This document shows positions 1-6,167 of a stretch of DNA of 6,167 bases, piece after piece. Numbering within the stretch: the stretch's first letter is position 1; every line of letters begins with the position of its first letter. The stretch lies in the NCBI GenBank assembly GCA_028870615.1, contig JAGWPH010000096.1:1-6167 (forward strand), given 5' to 3'. Position numbers and translations under genes: made by a program. This DNA is from Betaproteobacteria bacterium. Its GTDB lineage: Bacteria; Pseudomonadota; Gammaproteobacteria; Burkholderiales; Ferrovaceae. The notes under the pieces are model-generated. The model had not been told where the DNA came from. It saw nothing but the letters and a program-made list of their open reading frames with translations, and made no database searches.

Positions 1-852
1 CATACCTCCCAGCCTGGCGTGAGCAAGCAGATCCGCCTGCTGGAGGAGGAGTTGGGGGTAGATGTTTTTGTTCGCAACGGCAAGCGCGTGGTGAGCGTGA
101 CAGAGCCGGGACGACGTATTCTGGCCATCGCGCAGCGTGTGTTGCTGGAAGCTAAAAATCTGAAAGAGGCCGGGCGCGAGTTCAGCAGCCAATATACGGG
201 CAACCTGACCATTGCCACGACGCATACCCAGGCGCGCTATGTCTTGCCGCAGGTGATTGCGCGATTTTCCGAGAGCTATCCCCTGGTCAAGCTGACCCTG
301 CATCAAGGCCATCCGATCAATGTGGCCGAGGAGGTGGTTTCGGGGCGCGCTGATCTCGCCATCGCCACCGAAGGCCTGGATCAATTTGCCGACCTGCGGG
401 TCCTGCCCTGCTATCAGTGGAATCGCAGCATCGTGGTTACTCCCGGGCACCCCTTGCTGGAGCGTCCCGAGCTGACCCTTGAGGAGCTGGCTGCATTTCC
501 CCTCATCACCTATGACTTTGCCTTTACCGGACGTTCAAAAATCAATCAGGCTTTTGAACGTCACGGACTGACGCCCAATGTGGTGTTGACCGCATTGGAT
601 TCGGATGTCATCAAGACCTATGTAGAGTTGGGCATGGGTGTCGGCATCATTGCCTCGATGGCCTTCGATCCCGCCAGGGACCAGGGATTGAGGGCGTTGG
701 ATGTGGGTCATTTATTCGAAAACAGCACAACCCGTATTGGTATCAGGCGGGGTGCGTTTCTGCGCCAGTACACCTTCGATTTCATTGCGTTGTTTGCCCC
801 CCACTTGACCCAGGCAGTGGTTCAGCAGGCCCTGGAAAGTGACGCAGGTTGA
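1..852 (+). CDS. cysB: CysB-type LysR family transcriptional regulator, 5' end missing
   Basis: LysR-type regulator of sulfate assimilation; in the CysB family it activates cys genes when bound to an acetylserine inducer, with sulfate or thiosulfate opposing. The frame is open from base 1 and ends with TGA at 850-852, giving 283 residues. The first visible residues (HTSQPGVSKQ) are the recognition helix of the N-terminal winged HTH. By alignment with remembered E. coli CysB about 26 N-terminal residues lie left of the window, so the GTG at 19 is an internal Val codon, not the start. The effector domain begins with ATTHTQARYVLP; the Thr, Thr and Gln codons at 220-231 match T100, T102 and Q103, the sulfate-contacting residues of CysB. 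FTGRS, DSDVIKTY and GVGIIASMA are also typical. The paralogue Cbl has a similar sequence and cannot be fully excluded. It converges on murJ, 23 bases away. Confidence is high for family, good for CysB. Confidence 0.9.
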   Translation, partial: HTSQPGVSKQIRLLEEELGVDVFVRNGKRVVSVTEPGRRILAIAQRVLLEAKNLKEAGREFSSQYTGNLTIATTHTQARYVLPQVIARFSESYPLVKLTLHQGHPINVAEEVVSGRADLAIATEGLDQFADLRVLPCYQWNRSIVVTPGHPLLERPELTLEELAAFPLITYDFAFTGRSKINQAFERHGLTPNVVLTALDSDVIKTYVELGMGVGIIASMAFDPARDQGLRALDVGHLFENSTTRIGIRRGAFLRQYTFDFIALFAPHLTQAVVQQALESDAG

Positions 853-859
853 AGGGGGG

Positions 860-890
860 AAAACGGGCCCTCTGTTCAGGCCCCGCTTTT
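860..890. terminator. Probable bidirectional intrinsic terminator between cysB and murJ
   Basis: GGGCC at 865-869 pairs with GGCCC at 879-883 around a 9-base loop, and C864 can pair with G885 if C884 bulges. AAAA (860-863) lies left and TTTT (887-890) lies right, so either strand gives a GC-rich hairpin followed by a short U run. It follows the cysB stop at once and overlaps the last codons of murJ. The U runs are only four bases, so strength is uncertain. Confidence 0.5.
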
Positions 891-2411
891 GGAAAAATCC
901 TTGAGGCGGAAACCCAGCAACCACAACATGCCAAAGTAGGCACTGGCGGCAGCCGCAAGAAGAGGAACCAGATAGGTGACGTGCTGCAGGCTGGTCCCGG
1001 TCAGCCAGCGCGCCTGTTCGCCTTCAAATAGGGCCAGAACGGTTCCCATGACGCCCAGCGCCACAGCCAGCTTAAGCAGAAACAAGCCCCAACCGGGGCG
1101 GGGATGATACAGATTGCGACGCCGCAATCCACGGTAAAGCAGGCTGGCGTTAAGGCAGGCACCCAGCCCGGTGGCCAAAGCGAGCCCCGCATGTTGGAAT
1201 GGGATCATGAACAGAAAATTCATGACCTGGGTTACGCCCAACACCAGAATGGCAATTTTGACGGGTGTCTTGATGTCCTGGCGCGCATAGAATCCCGGCG
1301 CCAGGATCTTCACGGCAATCAGGCCGGTCAGTCCCAGGCTGTAGGCCATGAGCGCGTTGCGAACCATCAGGACGTCGTGGGGCAGGAAAGCGCCTCGAAA
1401 AAACAGGGTGGAGACCAGGGGGGTTCCTGCCACCGCCAGGGCCACAGCAGCGGGTAAAGTCAGTACCAGTGTCAGACGCAACCCCCAGTCCAGCAGATCG
1501 GAATAGCGGGCCTCATCACCTGCGACATGATGGCTGACCAGACTGGGAAGCAGTACGGTGCCCAAGGCAGCGCCGAGGAGTCCGGCGGGAAACTCCATCA
1601 GACGATCCGCGTAGAACAGCCAGGAGACACTTCCCGTCGGGAGGTAGGAGGCAAAAATGGTGCTGATCAGCAAACTGATCTGGCCGACGGAGACGCCGAT
1701 GACGGCGGGCCCCATCAACTTGAGCACCCGCAGCAAGCCGGGTTCGTGCAGATTCCAGCGCAACCGGGGCAACATCCGGATGCTGCGCAAAAAGGGCCAC
1801 TGAAACAGCAACTGCAAAGCACCGCCCACCAGGGCGCCCCAGGCCAGAGCCATGATGGGTTGGTCAAACCAGGGTGCTGCAACCAAAGTAAAGAAGAGAA
1901 ATGACAAGTTGAGCAACACGGGTGTGAAGGCGGGAACCCAGAACCGGTTCCAGGTGTTGAGCACCCCTGCGGCGAGAGAAACCAGTGCAATGAAAAAAAT
2001 GTAAGGGAAAGTGATTCGCAGCAGTTGAATGGTCACCGCAAACTTGGCCGGATCGGCCTCAAAACCGGGAGCGGTTATCCAGACCACCTGGGGGGCAAAC
2101 ACCACCCCCAGCGCGCTGGTCAGCAACACCGCAGCGGTCAAAGCGGTGGCCACGTGGTCAACCAACCGGTGTGCCGCCTCTTCGCCATCGCGTGCTTTGG
2201 CTGAAGCCAGGATGGGAACAAAAGCCTGGGAAAACGCCCCTTCGGCAAACAGCCGCCGCAACAGGTTGGGAATGCGAAACGCGACGAAAAAGGCGTCTGT
2301 CAGGCCCCCGGCGCCAAACACACCGGCCACCGCCGCATCACGGATAAATCCGAGAATCCGTGAGAGCAGCGTCATGCCGCTGGTATGGGCCAGAGCTTTG
2401 AGGAGGTTCAT
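876..2411 (-). CDS. murJ: Lipid II flippase MurJ (MviN)
   Basis: Inner-membrane MOP-superfamily flippase that moves lipid II across the cytoplasmic membrane for peptidoglycan synthesis. It has 511 residues, the length I recall for E. coli MurJ, with many hydrophobic segments consistent with the 14-helix family fold. The N-terminus (MNLLKALAHT, then SRILGF, RDAAVAG and FGAGGLTDAFF) is characteristic. Residues reported as important in E. coli MurJ fall at the same positions: R18, R24, D39, R52, and R270 with E273 in the YADRLMEFP motif. The ATG (complement of 2409-2411) is supported by this N-terminal match, although no clear purine-rich Shine-Dalgarno precedes it. The gene is intact, with no frameshift seen. 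It is divergent from rpsT (128-base spacer) and convergent with cysB, so it is probably transcribed alone. I found no convincing sigma-70 promoter for it. Confidence 0.97.
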   Translation of the reverse strand: MNLLKALAHTSGMTLLSRILGFIRDAAVAGVFGAGGLTDAFFVAFRIPNLLRRLFAEGAFSQAFVPILASAKARDGEEAAHRLVDHVATALTAAVLLTSALGVVFAPQVVWITAPGFEADPAKFAVTIQLLRITFPYIFFIALVSLAAGVLNTWNRFWVPAFTPVLLNLSFLFFTLVAAPWFDQPIMALAWGALVGGALQLLFQWPFLRSIRMLPRLRWNLHEPGLLRVLKLMGPAVIGVSVGQISLLISTIFASYLPTGSVSWLFYADRLMEFPAGLLGAALGTVLLPSLVSHHVAGDEARYSDLLDWGLRLTLVLTLPAAVALAVAGTPLVSTLFFRGAFLPHDVLMVRNALMAYSLGLTGLIAVKILAPGFYARQDIKTPVKIAILVLGVTQVMNFLFMIPFQHAGLALATGLGACLNASLLYRGLRRRNLYHPRPGWGLFLLKLAVALGVMGTVLALFEGEQARWLTGTSLQHVTYLVPLLAAAASAYFGMLWLLGFRLKDFSKSGA

Positions 2412-2436
2412 GGGGCAGCGGCAAGGGTAACACAGA

Positions 2437-2465
2437 TTGATTTTTCTCAGAAAAACTCATAGAAT
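2437..2465 (+). promoter_or_regulatory. Sigma-70-like promoter of rpsT
   Basis: TTGATT at 2437-2442 (4 of 6 to TTGACA) and TAGAAT at 2460-2465 (5 of 6 to TATAAT) are separated by an optimal 17 bases. Transcription would start near 2472, giving a leader of about 68 nt before the rpsT ATG. The bases after the -10 (CCTCGG) are GC-rich, as in stringently controlled ribosomal promoters, though that control is inferred. It is the only strong promoter match I found in the divergent spacer. Confidence 0.7.
2441..2455. repeat. 15-base palindrome inside the rpsT promoter spacer
   Basis: TTTTTCT (2441-2447) and AGAAAAA (2449-2455) are perfect inverted copies around one central C. The element sits between the rpsT -35 and -10 boxes, 30-44 bases upstream of the murJ start on the other strand. 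It could be an operator or just a chance A/T-rich palindrome. I know of no regulator for this sequence. Confidence 0.4.
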
Positions 2466-2490
2466 CCTCGGTTTTCCACTGAAACTTTAC

Positions 2491-2533
2491 CTGGAGCACG
2501 TCTTCCAATAGACCGCTCCCGGCTACAGGAGCC
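2491..2533 (+). promoter_or_regulatory. rpsT mRNA leader with two competing hairpins
   Basis: GGAGC occurs at 2493-2497 and again at 2528-2532, and GCTCC lies between them at 2515-2519. Pairing of the first two gives hairpin A, extended by GTC 2500-2502 with GAC 2511-2513 around an 8-base loop, and outward by C2491-G2522 and a U-G wobble. Pairing of the last two gives hairpin B, which buries the rpsT Shine-Dalgarno (AGGAG, 2527-2531). The pairings are exclusive. S20 is known to control its own translation in E. coli, so a leader switch is plausible, but it is an inference here. Confidence 0.35.
2527..2531 (+). promoter_or_regulatory. Ribosome binding site of rpsT
   Basis: AGGAG lies 8 bases before the ATG at 2540, an ideal distance, and fixes that start. 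It is part of the possible sequestering stem described for the leader. Confidence 0.85.
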
Positions 2534-2539
2534 TTAACC

Positions 2540-2806
2540 ATGGCAAATACCGCACAGGCCCAAAAACGGGCCCGGCAAGCCGAAGCGCAGCGCACCCACA
2601 ACATGTCCCTGCGTTCCACCCTGCGTACCGCCGTCAAGAAGGTCCGGAAGGCTGTGGCTGCCGGTGACAAGAATGCTGCCCAATCGGTGTTTCAGGCAGC
2701 CACCTGCACCATTGACCGTATTGCCGACAAGAAGATCATCCACAAAAATATGGCCGCTCGAACCAAGAGCCGTTTATCTGCAGCCGTCAAAGGCATGGCC
2801 GCCTAG
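2540..2806 (+). CDS. rpsT: Small ribosomal subunit protein bS20
   Basis: Ribosomal protein S20, a primary 16S rRNA-binding protein that helps assemble and stabilise the lower body of the 30S subunit. The product is 88 residues, the normal family length, rich in Lys, Arg and Ala, and predicted to form the usual helical bundle. Family landmarks are the MAN start, [35 protein letters not shown] and the C-terminal [17 protein letters not shown]. The ATG has a good Shine-Dalgarno; E. coli rpsT instead uses a UUG start tied to autoregulation. The gene has its own promoter (2437-2465) and is followed 35 bases later by a strong hairpin, so it is probably monocistronic. Divergent placement beside murJ is a common betaproteobacterial arrangement as far as I recall. 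Confidence 0.98.
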   Translation: MANTAQAQKRARQAEAQRTHNMSLRSTLRTAVKKVRKAVAAGDKNAAQSVFQAATCTIDRIADKKIIHKNMAARTKSRLSAAVKGMAA

Positions 2807-2841
2807 TCTGCGACGACACAACGAAGTAAGGTAGGATTGGG

Positions 2842-2876
2842 CGGCGGCGATAGCAATATCGCCGCCGATTTCATTT
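2842..2876 (+). terminator. Intrinsic terminator after rpsT
   Basis: An 11-bp perfect stem, 2842-2852 with 2857-2867, is capped by a GCAA (GNRA-type) tetraloop at 2853-2856 and followed by a broken U tract, ATTTCATTT. It starts 35 bases after the rpsT stop. It ends about 33 bases before the preferred argD start, so it separates rpsT from the arg genes and might also act in the argD leader. Confidence 0.8.
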
Positions 2877-2897
2877 GGTAAAGCGGGTCCGATGCGC

Positions 2898-2902
2898 AGG
2901 AA
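2898..2902 (+). promoter_or_regulatory. Ribosome binding site that selects the argD start
   Basis: AGGAA stands 7 bases before the ATG at 2910, whereas the in-frame ATG at 2892 has no comparable site and would place this purine run inside the coding region. It supports a start at 2910. Confidence 0.7.
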
Positions 2903-2909
2903 TTGCTCC

Positions 2910-4082
2910 ATGAGCCACTTGATGAACACCTATGCAAGATTGCCTATCGCGTTTACACGAGGCGATGGCGCCTGGCTGTGGGATGAATCGGGGCGTTGCT
3001 ATCTGGATGCCCTGGCGGGGATTGCAGTCAATGGACTGGGGCATGCGCATCCCCGTCTGGTCAAGGCGATTGCCGATCAGGCCGCCCTGCTGATCCATAC
3101 CTCAAACATCTATCGCATCCCGCACCAGGAGCAGTTGGCAGACCGGCTCTGTAATTTGTCGGGAATGGCGCAGGCATTTTTTTGCAACTCCGGTGCTGAA
3201 GCCAATGAGGCCGCCATCAAACTGGCGCGTCTGTATGGCCATCAACGGGGCGTGGACATCCCAAACATCATCGTCATGGAAAAGGCCTGGCATGGCCGCA
3301 CGATCGCCACCTTGTCGGCGACCGGGAGTCGGAAGGCCCAGGCGGGTTTCGAACCGCTGGTGGCCGGTTTTGTCCGGGTGCCCTACAACGACCTGGATGC
3401 AGTGCGTGCGGTCGCCGAACACAATCGCAACATTGTCGCCGTCTTGCTGGAACCCATTCAAGGCGAGGGTGGGGTCAATGTGGCTGATATTGCTTACCAG
3501 CAGGGTCTGCATGCCTTGTGTGGTGAGCGGGGATGGTTGTACATGGTGGACGAGGTCCAATCGGGGATTGGCCGGACCGGGCGCTGGTTTGCCTTTGAAC
3601 ATGCTGGCGTCAAACCCGATGTGATGGCCCTGGCCAAGGGACTGGGTTCTGGCGTACCGATAGGAGCTTGCCTGGCCGATGGGGCCGCAGTGGACGTATT
3701 CAAACCCGGCAACCACGGCACAACATTTGGTGGGGGCCCACTGGTTTGTGTGGCTGCGCTGACGACGTTGAAAATCATGGAAGACCAGGGATTGCTGGCG
3801 AATGCCGCGCGCCAAGGGGCACGCCTGAAGGGCGGGTTCAAGGCGGCTCTGAACGGGCTTCAGGGGGTTGTGGAGATTCGCGGGCAAGGATTGATGCTGG
3901 GCATCGAGCTGGATCGGCCTTGCGGGGATATAGTGAAGCAGGCCCTGGAAGCAGGGTTGTTGGTGAACGTGACTTCCGACAATGTGGTGCGGCTGTTGCC
4001 GCCGCTCATCCTGGACGAAGCCCAGGCTGACAAGATCATTTCAATTTTGGTCCCCCTGATTAAACGTTTTCTGAGTGCTTGA
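2910..4082 (+). CDS. argD: Acetylornithine aminotransferase ArgD
   Basis: PLP-dependent class III aminotransferase that converts N-acetylglutamate 5-semialdehyde plus glutamate to N2-acetylornithine and 2-oxoglutarate in arginine synthesis; family members often also serve in lysine synthesis as succinyldiaminopimelate aminotransferase. From the ATG at 2910 it has 390 residues, normal for ArgD. Visible motifs, in order: YLDALAGIAVNGLGHAHP (31-48), the phosphate-binding NSGAEANE (93-100), EPIQGEGG (181-188), VDEVQSGIGRTG (213-224) with the PLP-ring Asp, ALAKGLGSG with the Schiff-base Lys at about 243, and GTTFGGG (270-276). An upstream in-frame ATG at 2892 would add six residues (MRRNCS), which I reject because family members start near MSHxMNTYARLP and AGGAA precedes 2910. 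It is the first gene of argDFG. A succinylornithine or other ornithine-type transaminase is less likely given argF and argG beside it. Confidence 0.95.
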   Translation: MSHLMNTYARLPIAFTRGDGAWLWDESGRCYLDALAGIAVNGLGHAHPRLVKAIADQAALLIHTSNIYRIPHQEQLADRLCNLSGMAQAFFCNSGAEANEAAIKLARLYGHQRGVDIPNIIVMEKAWHGRTIATLSATGSRKAQAGFEPLVAGFVRVPYNDLDAVRAVAEHNRNIVAVLLEPIQGEGGVNVADIAYQQGLHALCGERGWLYMVDEVQSGIGRTGRWFAFEHAGVKPDVMALAKGLGSGVPIGACLADGAAVDVFKPGNHGTTFGGGPLVCVAALTTLKIMEDQGLLANAARQGARLKGGFKAALNGLQGVVEIRGQGLMLGIELDRPCGDIVKQALEAGLLVNVTSDNVVRLLPPLILDEAQADKIISILVPLIKRFLSA

Positions 4083-5002
4083 TCGTGAAACATTTCCTTC
4101 AGTTCAAAGATTTCACGCGTGAAGAATTCGAATATCTGTTCGAACGCACTGCTCATATCAAGGCCATGTTCAAGGCCTACACCATCTACCATCCCCTCAA
4201 GGATCGTATGATGGCCATGGTGTTTGAAAAGCAGAGTACGCGAACCCGGGTGTCTTTCGAAGCCGGCATCCATCAATTGGGGGGATCATCGATCAATCTC
4301 ACCACGGGCGAGACGCAGCTCGGGCGGGGCGAGCCCATTGAGGACGTGGCACGGGTCATATCCCGCATGGTCGATCTGGTCATGATTCGCACTTTTGATC
4401 AGTCAATCATTGAACGGTTCGCAGCATTTTCCCGGGTTCCGGTGATCAATGGGTTGACCAATCAGTACCATCCCTGCCAGATCCTGGCCGATATATTCAC
4501 CTATATCGAGCATCATGGGTCCATCACCGGCAGGACGGTGGCCTGGGTTGGGGATGGAAACAACATGTGCAGTACCTGGCTGCAGGCTGCTGCCATATTC
4601 GGCTTCCAGTTGCATGTGGCCTCACCTGAAGGGTATGACATCAATACCGGGTTGATTGCACCCGAAGAGCTGCCTCATCTCACCACCTTTGCCGATCCCA
4701 TGGAAGCCGTGCGCGGTGCCGATCTCGTCACCACGGATGTTTGGACCAGCATGGGGTTTGAATCTGAAACTGACGAACGCAAGCGGGATTTTGTCGATTT
4801 TCGGGTGGACCCCGAGATGATGGCGGTTGCTCGCCAAAATGCCCTGTTCATGCATTGTCTTCCGGCACATCGCGGCGAGGAAGTCTCGGCGGAGGTGCTG
4901 GAGGGTCCCCAAAGTGTTGTCTGGGATGAAGCTGAAAACCGGCTGCATACCCAGAAAGCCCTGATGGAATATCTGATACTGGGCCGTGTGGCTTATCACT
5001 AA
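4079..5002 (+). CDS. argF: Ornithine carbamoyltransferase (anabolic)
   Basis: Cytoplasmic enzyme that transfers the carbamoyl group of carbamoyl phosphate to ornithine, giving citrulline. The product is 307 residues, close to the usual family length. The carbamoyl-phosphate site STRTR is at 53-57, HPCQ at 131-134, the ornithine-closing loop motif DVWTSMGFE follows, and HCLP is at 259-262 with the catalytic Cys. No ATG is available at the N-terminus. TTG at 4079 gives [12 protein letters not shown], which matches the M-A-V/I-R/K-H start I recall from related enzymes and overlaps the argD stop as TTGA. GTG at 4085 ([10 protein letters not shown]) is the alternative and has a weak TGAG 9 bases upstream. 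Either way translation is probably coupled to argD. Placement among argD and argG indicates the biosynthetic, not the arginine deiminase, enzyme. Confidence 0.95.
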   Translation: MIVKHFLQFKDFTREEFEYLFERTAHIKAMFKAYTIYHPLKDRMMAMVFEKQSTRTRVSFEAGIHQLGGSSINLTTGETQLGRGEPIEDVARVISRMVDLVMIRTFDQSIIERFAAFSRVPVINGLTNQYHPCQILADIFTYIEHHGSITGRTVAWVGDGNNMCSTWLQAAAIFGFQLHVASPEGYDINTGLIAPEELPHLTTFADPMEAVRGADLVTTDVWTSMGFESETDERKRDFVDFRVDPEMMAVARQNALFMHCLPAHRGEEVSAEVLEGPQSVVWDEAENRLHTQKALMEYLILGRVAYH

Positions 5003-5005
5003 GGA
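5001..5005 (+). promoter_or_regulatory. Ribosome binding site of argG
   Basis: AAGGA shares its two A bases with the argF stop codon TAA and lies 11 bases before the ATG at 5017. An in-frame ATG at 5005 overlaps this site and is therefore an unlikely start. Confidence 0.55.
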
Positions 5006-5016
5006 TGGAAAGATTC

Positions 5017-6167
5017 ATGAGTGACATCAAAAAGGTGGTGCTGGCTTATTCCGGAGGACTGGATACCTCCGTCATCCTCAAATGGTTGCAGGATACCTAC
5101 CAGTGCGAAATCGTGACCTTTACGGCAGATATCGGTCAGGGAGAGGAGCTTGAACCGGCACGGAGCAAGGCAGAGAAATTAGGCATCCGGCAGATATACA
5201 TCGATGACCTGCGCGAAGAATTTGCGCGTGATTTCGTATTTCCCATGTTCCGCGCCAACGCGATCTATGAGGGCGAATATCTTTTGGGCACCAGCATTGC
5301 CCGTCCCCTGATTGCCAAGCGCCAGATCGAAATTGCCCGTGAAACCGGTGCTGATGCCGTGTCTCATGGAGCGACCGGAAAAGGCAATGACCAGGTTCGC
5401 TTCGAGTTGGGATACTACGCTTTGGAGCCGGGCATCAAGGTGATCGCCCCCTGGCGCGAATGGGATCTTACTTCGCGCGAAAAATTATTGGCCTATGCCG
5501 AGGCGCATGGCATTCCCGTGGAGATGAAGCACAAGACGGGAGGCAGTCCCTATAGTATGGATGCCAACCTGCTCCACATTTCTTACGAGGGCAAGGTGCT
5601 GGAGGATCCTGCGCGTGAACCCGAGGAAGACATGTGGCGCTGGTCCGTGTCTCCAGAGGCGGCTCCGGACCAACCTGAGGTTCTCGATCTGGAATTCAAG
5701 CACGGCGACGTGGTCGCACTCAACGGAAACCCCATGACACCCGCCCAGGTGCTGACCGAGCTTAACCGGTTGGGGGGCAAGCATGGCGTGGGTCGTCTCG
5801 ATCTGGTGGAAAACCGCTATGTCGGGATGAAATCGCGCGGATGCTATGAAACTCCAGGCGGGACCATTCTGCTCAAGGCACATCGCGCCATTGAATCCAT
5901 CACCCTGGATCGCGAGGTTGCCCACCTCAAGGATGATTTGATGCCGCGCTATGCGTCACTGATTTATAACGGCTACTGGTGGAGTCCGGAACGGCGCGCA
6001 CTGCAAACTTTGATCGACGACACTCAGGTGCATGTCAATGGATGGGTGCGCGTCAAACTCTACAAAGGCAATGTCCTGGTGGTCGGGCGTGATTCCAGAT
6101 CAGACTCGCTGTTCGATGCCAACATCTCGACCTTTGAGGACGACGGCGGGGCTTATCAACAATCGGA
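5017..6167 (+). CDS. argG: Argininosuccinate synthase, 3' end missing
   Basis: ATP-dependent ligase that joins citrulline and aspartate to form argininosuccinate, releasing AMP and pyrophosphate. The frame stays open from the ATG at 5017 to the window edge: 383 full codons plus two bases. The ~400-residue family form should end about 20 codons further on. The N-terminus is [18 protein letters not shown], with the N-type ATP-pyrophosphatase P-loop SGGLDTS at 12-18. Next come DIGQGEE (39-44 region), [11 protein letters not shown] (87-97), [15 protein letters not shown] (116-130), the [18 protein letters not shown] region, EPEEDMWRW, and [17 protein letters not shown] followed by CYETPGG. The last visible stretch, [11 protein letters not shown], is the usual near-terminal sequence. 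It follows argF by 14 bases with no terminator between, so it is co-transcribed. The start at 5005 (MERF extension) is rejected. No defect is seen. Confidence 0.96.
   Translation, partial: MSDIKKVVLAYSGGLDTSVILKWLQDTYQCEIVTFTADIGQGEELEPARSKAEKLGIRQIYIDDLREEFARDFVFPMFRANAIYEGEYLLGTSIARPLIAKRQIEIARETGADAVSHGATGKGNDQVRFELGYYALEPGIKVIAPWREWDLTSREKLLAYAEAHGIPVEMKHKTGGSPYSMDANLLHISYEGKVLEDPAREPEEDMWRWSVSPEAAPDQPEVLDLEFKHGDVVALNGNPMTPAQVLTELNRLGGKHGVGRLDLVENRYVGMKSRGCYETPGGTILLKAHRAIESITLDREVAHLKDDLMPRYASLIYNGYWWSPERRALQTLIDDTQVHVNGWVRVKLYKGNVLVVGRDSRSDSLFDANISTFEDDGGAYQQS

Noticed and set aside
19..21. GTG at 19 as the start of the LysR regulator
   Set aside because: It lies in the middle of the HTH recognition helix; codons 1-6 (HTSQPG) are conserved LysR sequence, so the gene is simply cut by the window.
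2029..2430. 133-codon plus-strand frame opposite the murJ 5' end
   Set aside because: It is antisense to the most conserved part of MurJ, and its low-complexity Ala/Ser/Arg translation is typical of a shadow frame.
2338..2670. Minus-strand frame running across the rpsT 5' half and the murJ start
   Set aside because: It spans the rpsT promoter and leader and overlaps two firm genes, with no family resemblance.
2892..2909. Upstream in-frame ATG of argD (six extra residues MRRNCS)
   Set aside because: It lacks a ribosome binding site, would bury the AGGAA that precedes 2910, and its extension is not typical of ArgD N-termini.
3102..3887. 261-codon open frame on the minus strand across argD
   Set aside because: It lies fully antisense to a well-supported argD, its translation resembles no family I know and has no membrane or domain pattern; long antisense frames are expected opposite GC-biased codons.
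5005..5016. Upstream in-frame ATG of argG (extra residues MERF)
   Set aside because: It overlaps the AAGGA site and the canonical family start [14 protein letters not shown] begins at 5017.
5485..5925. 146-codon open frame on the minus strand across argG
   Set aside because: It is antisense to highly conserved argG sequence with no start signal or recognisable domain, so I treat it as a shadow frame.
1..6167. Search for mobile elements, CRISPR arrays, tRNA genes, long direct repeats or a novel multi-gene system
   Set aside because: Nearly all bases belong to six recognised housekeeping genes; no repeats, integrase or transposase motifs, cloverleaf or unexplained coding regions were seen.

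Overview
The window is an ordinary chromosomal housekeeping segment, most likely from a betaproteobacterium. I would guess the Nitrosomonadales/Gallionellaceae side of the class, but only from remembered protein similarity and gene order. The moderately high G+C, the divergent murJ/rpsT pair, the S20 sequence, the OTCase sequence and the ~400-residue type of argininosuccinate synthase all fit this. I see no mobile element, CRISPR array, tRNA, rRNA, toxin, phage or defence gene, and no credible candidate for a new biological system.

Layout from left to right: (1) bases 1-852, plus strand: the 3' part of a CysB-type LysR regulator, cut by the window edge. (2) 860-890: a probable bidirectional terminator between the converging cysB and murJ genes. 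(3) 876-2411, minus strand: complete murJ, the lipid II flippase. (4) 2412-2539: a divergent intergenic region with a good sigma-70 promoter for rpsT, a 15-base palindrome inside its spacer, and a leader able to form two competing hairpins, one of which hides the rpsT Shine-Dalgarno. (5) 2540-2806: complete rpsT (ribosomal protein S20), followed by a strong hairpin terminator at 2842-2876. (6) 2910 to the end: argD, argF and argG, tightly packed on the plus strand. argG is cut by the right edge and lacks its last ~20 codons.

The three arg genes look like one operon. ArgD makes N-acetylornithine; deacetylation to ornithine is encoded elsewhere. ArgF carbamoylates ornithine to citrulline, and ArgG condenses citrulline with aspartate to argininosuccinate. 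The argD stop overlaps or abuts the argF start, and 14 bases separate argF from argG. cysB, murJ and rpsT have unrelated roles (sulfur assimilation control, cell-wall precursor transport, 30S subunit assembly).

The points most worth a second look are regulatory: the possible switch in the rpsT leader, the lack of an obvious promoter between the rpsT terminator hairpin and argD, and the non-ATG start of argF. No stretch longer than 300 bases lacks a gene; the longest gap is the 128-base murJ/rpsT spacer.
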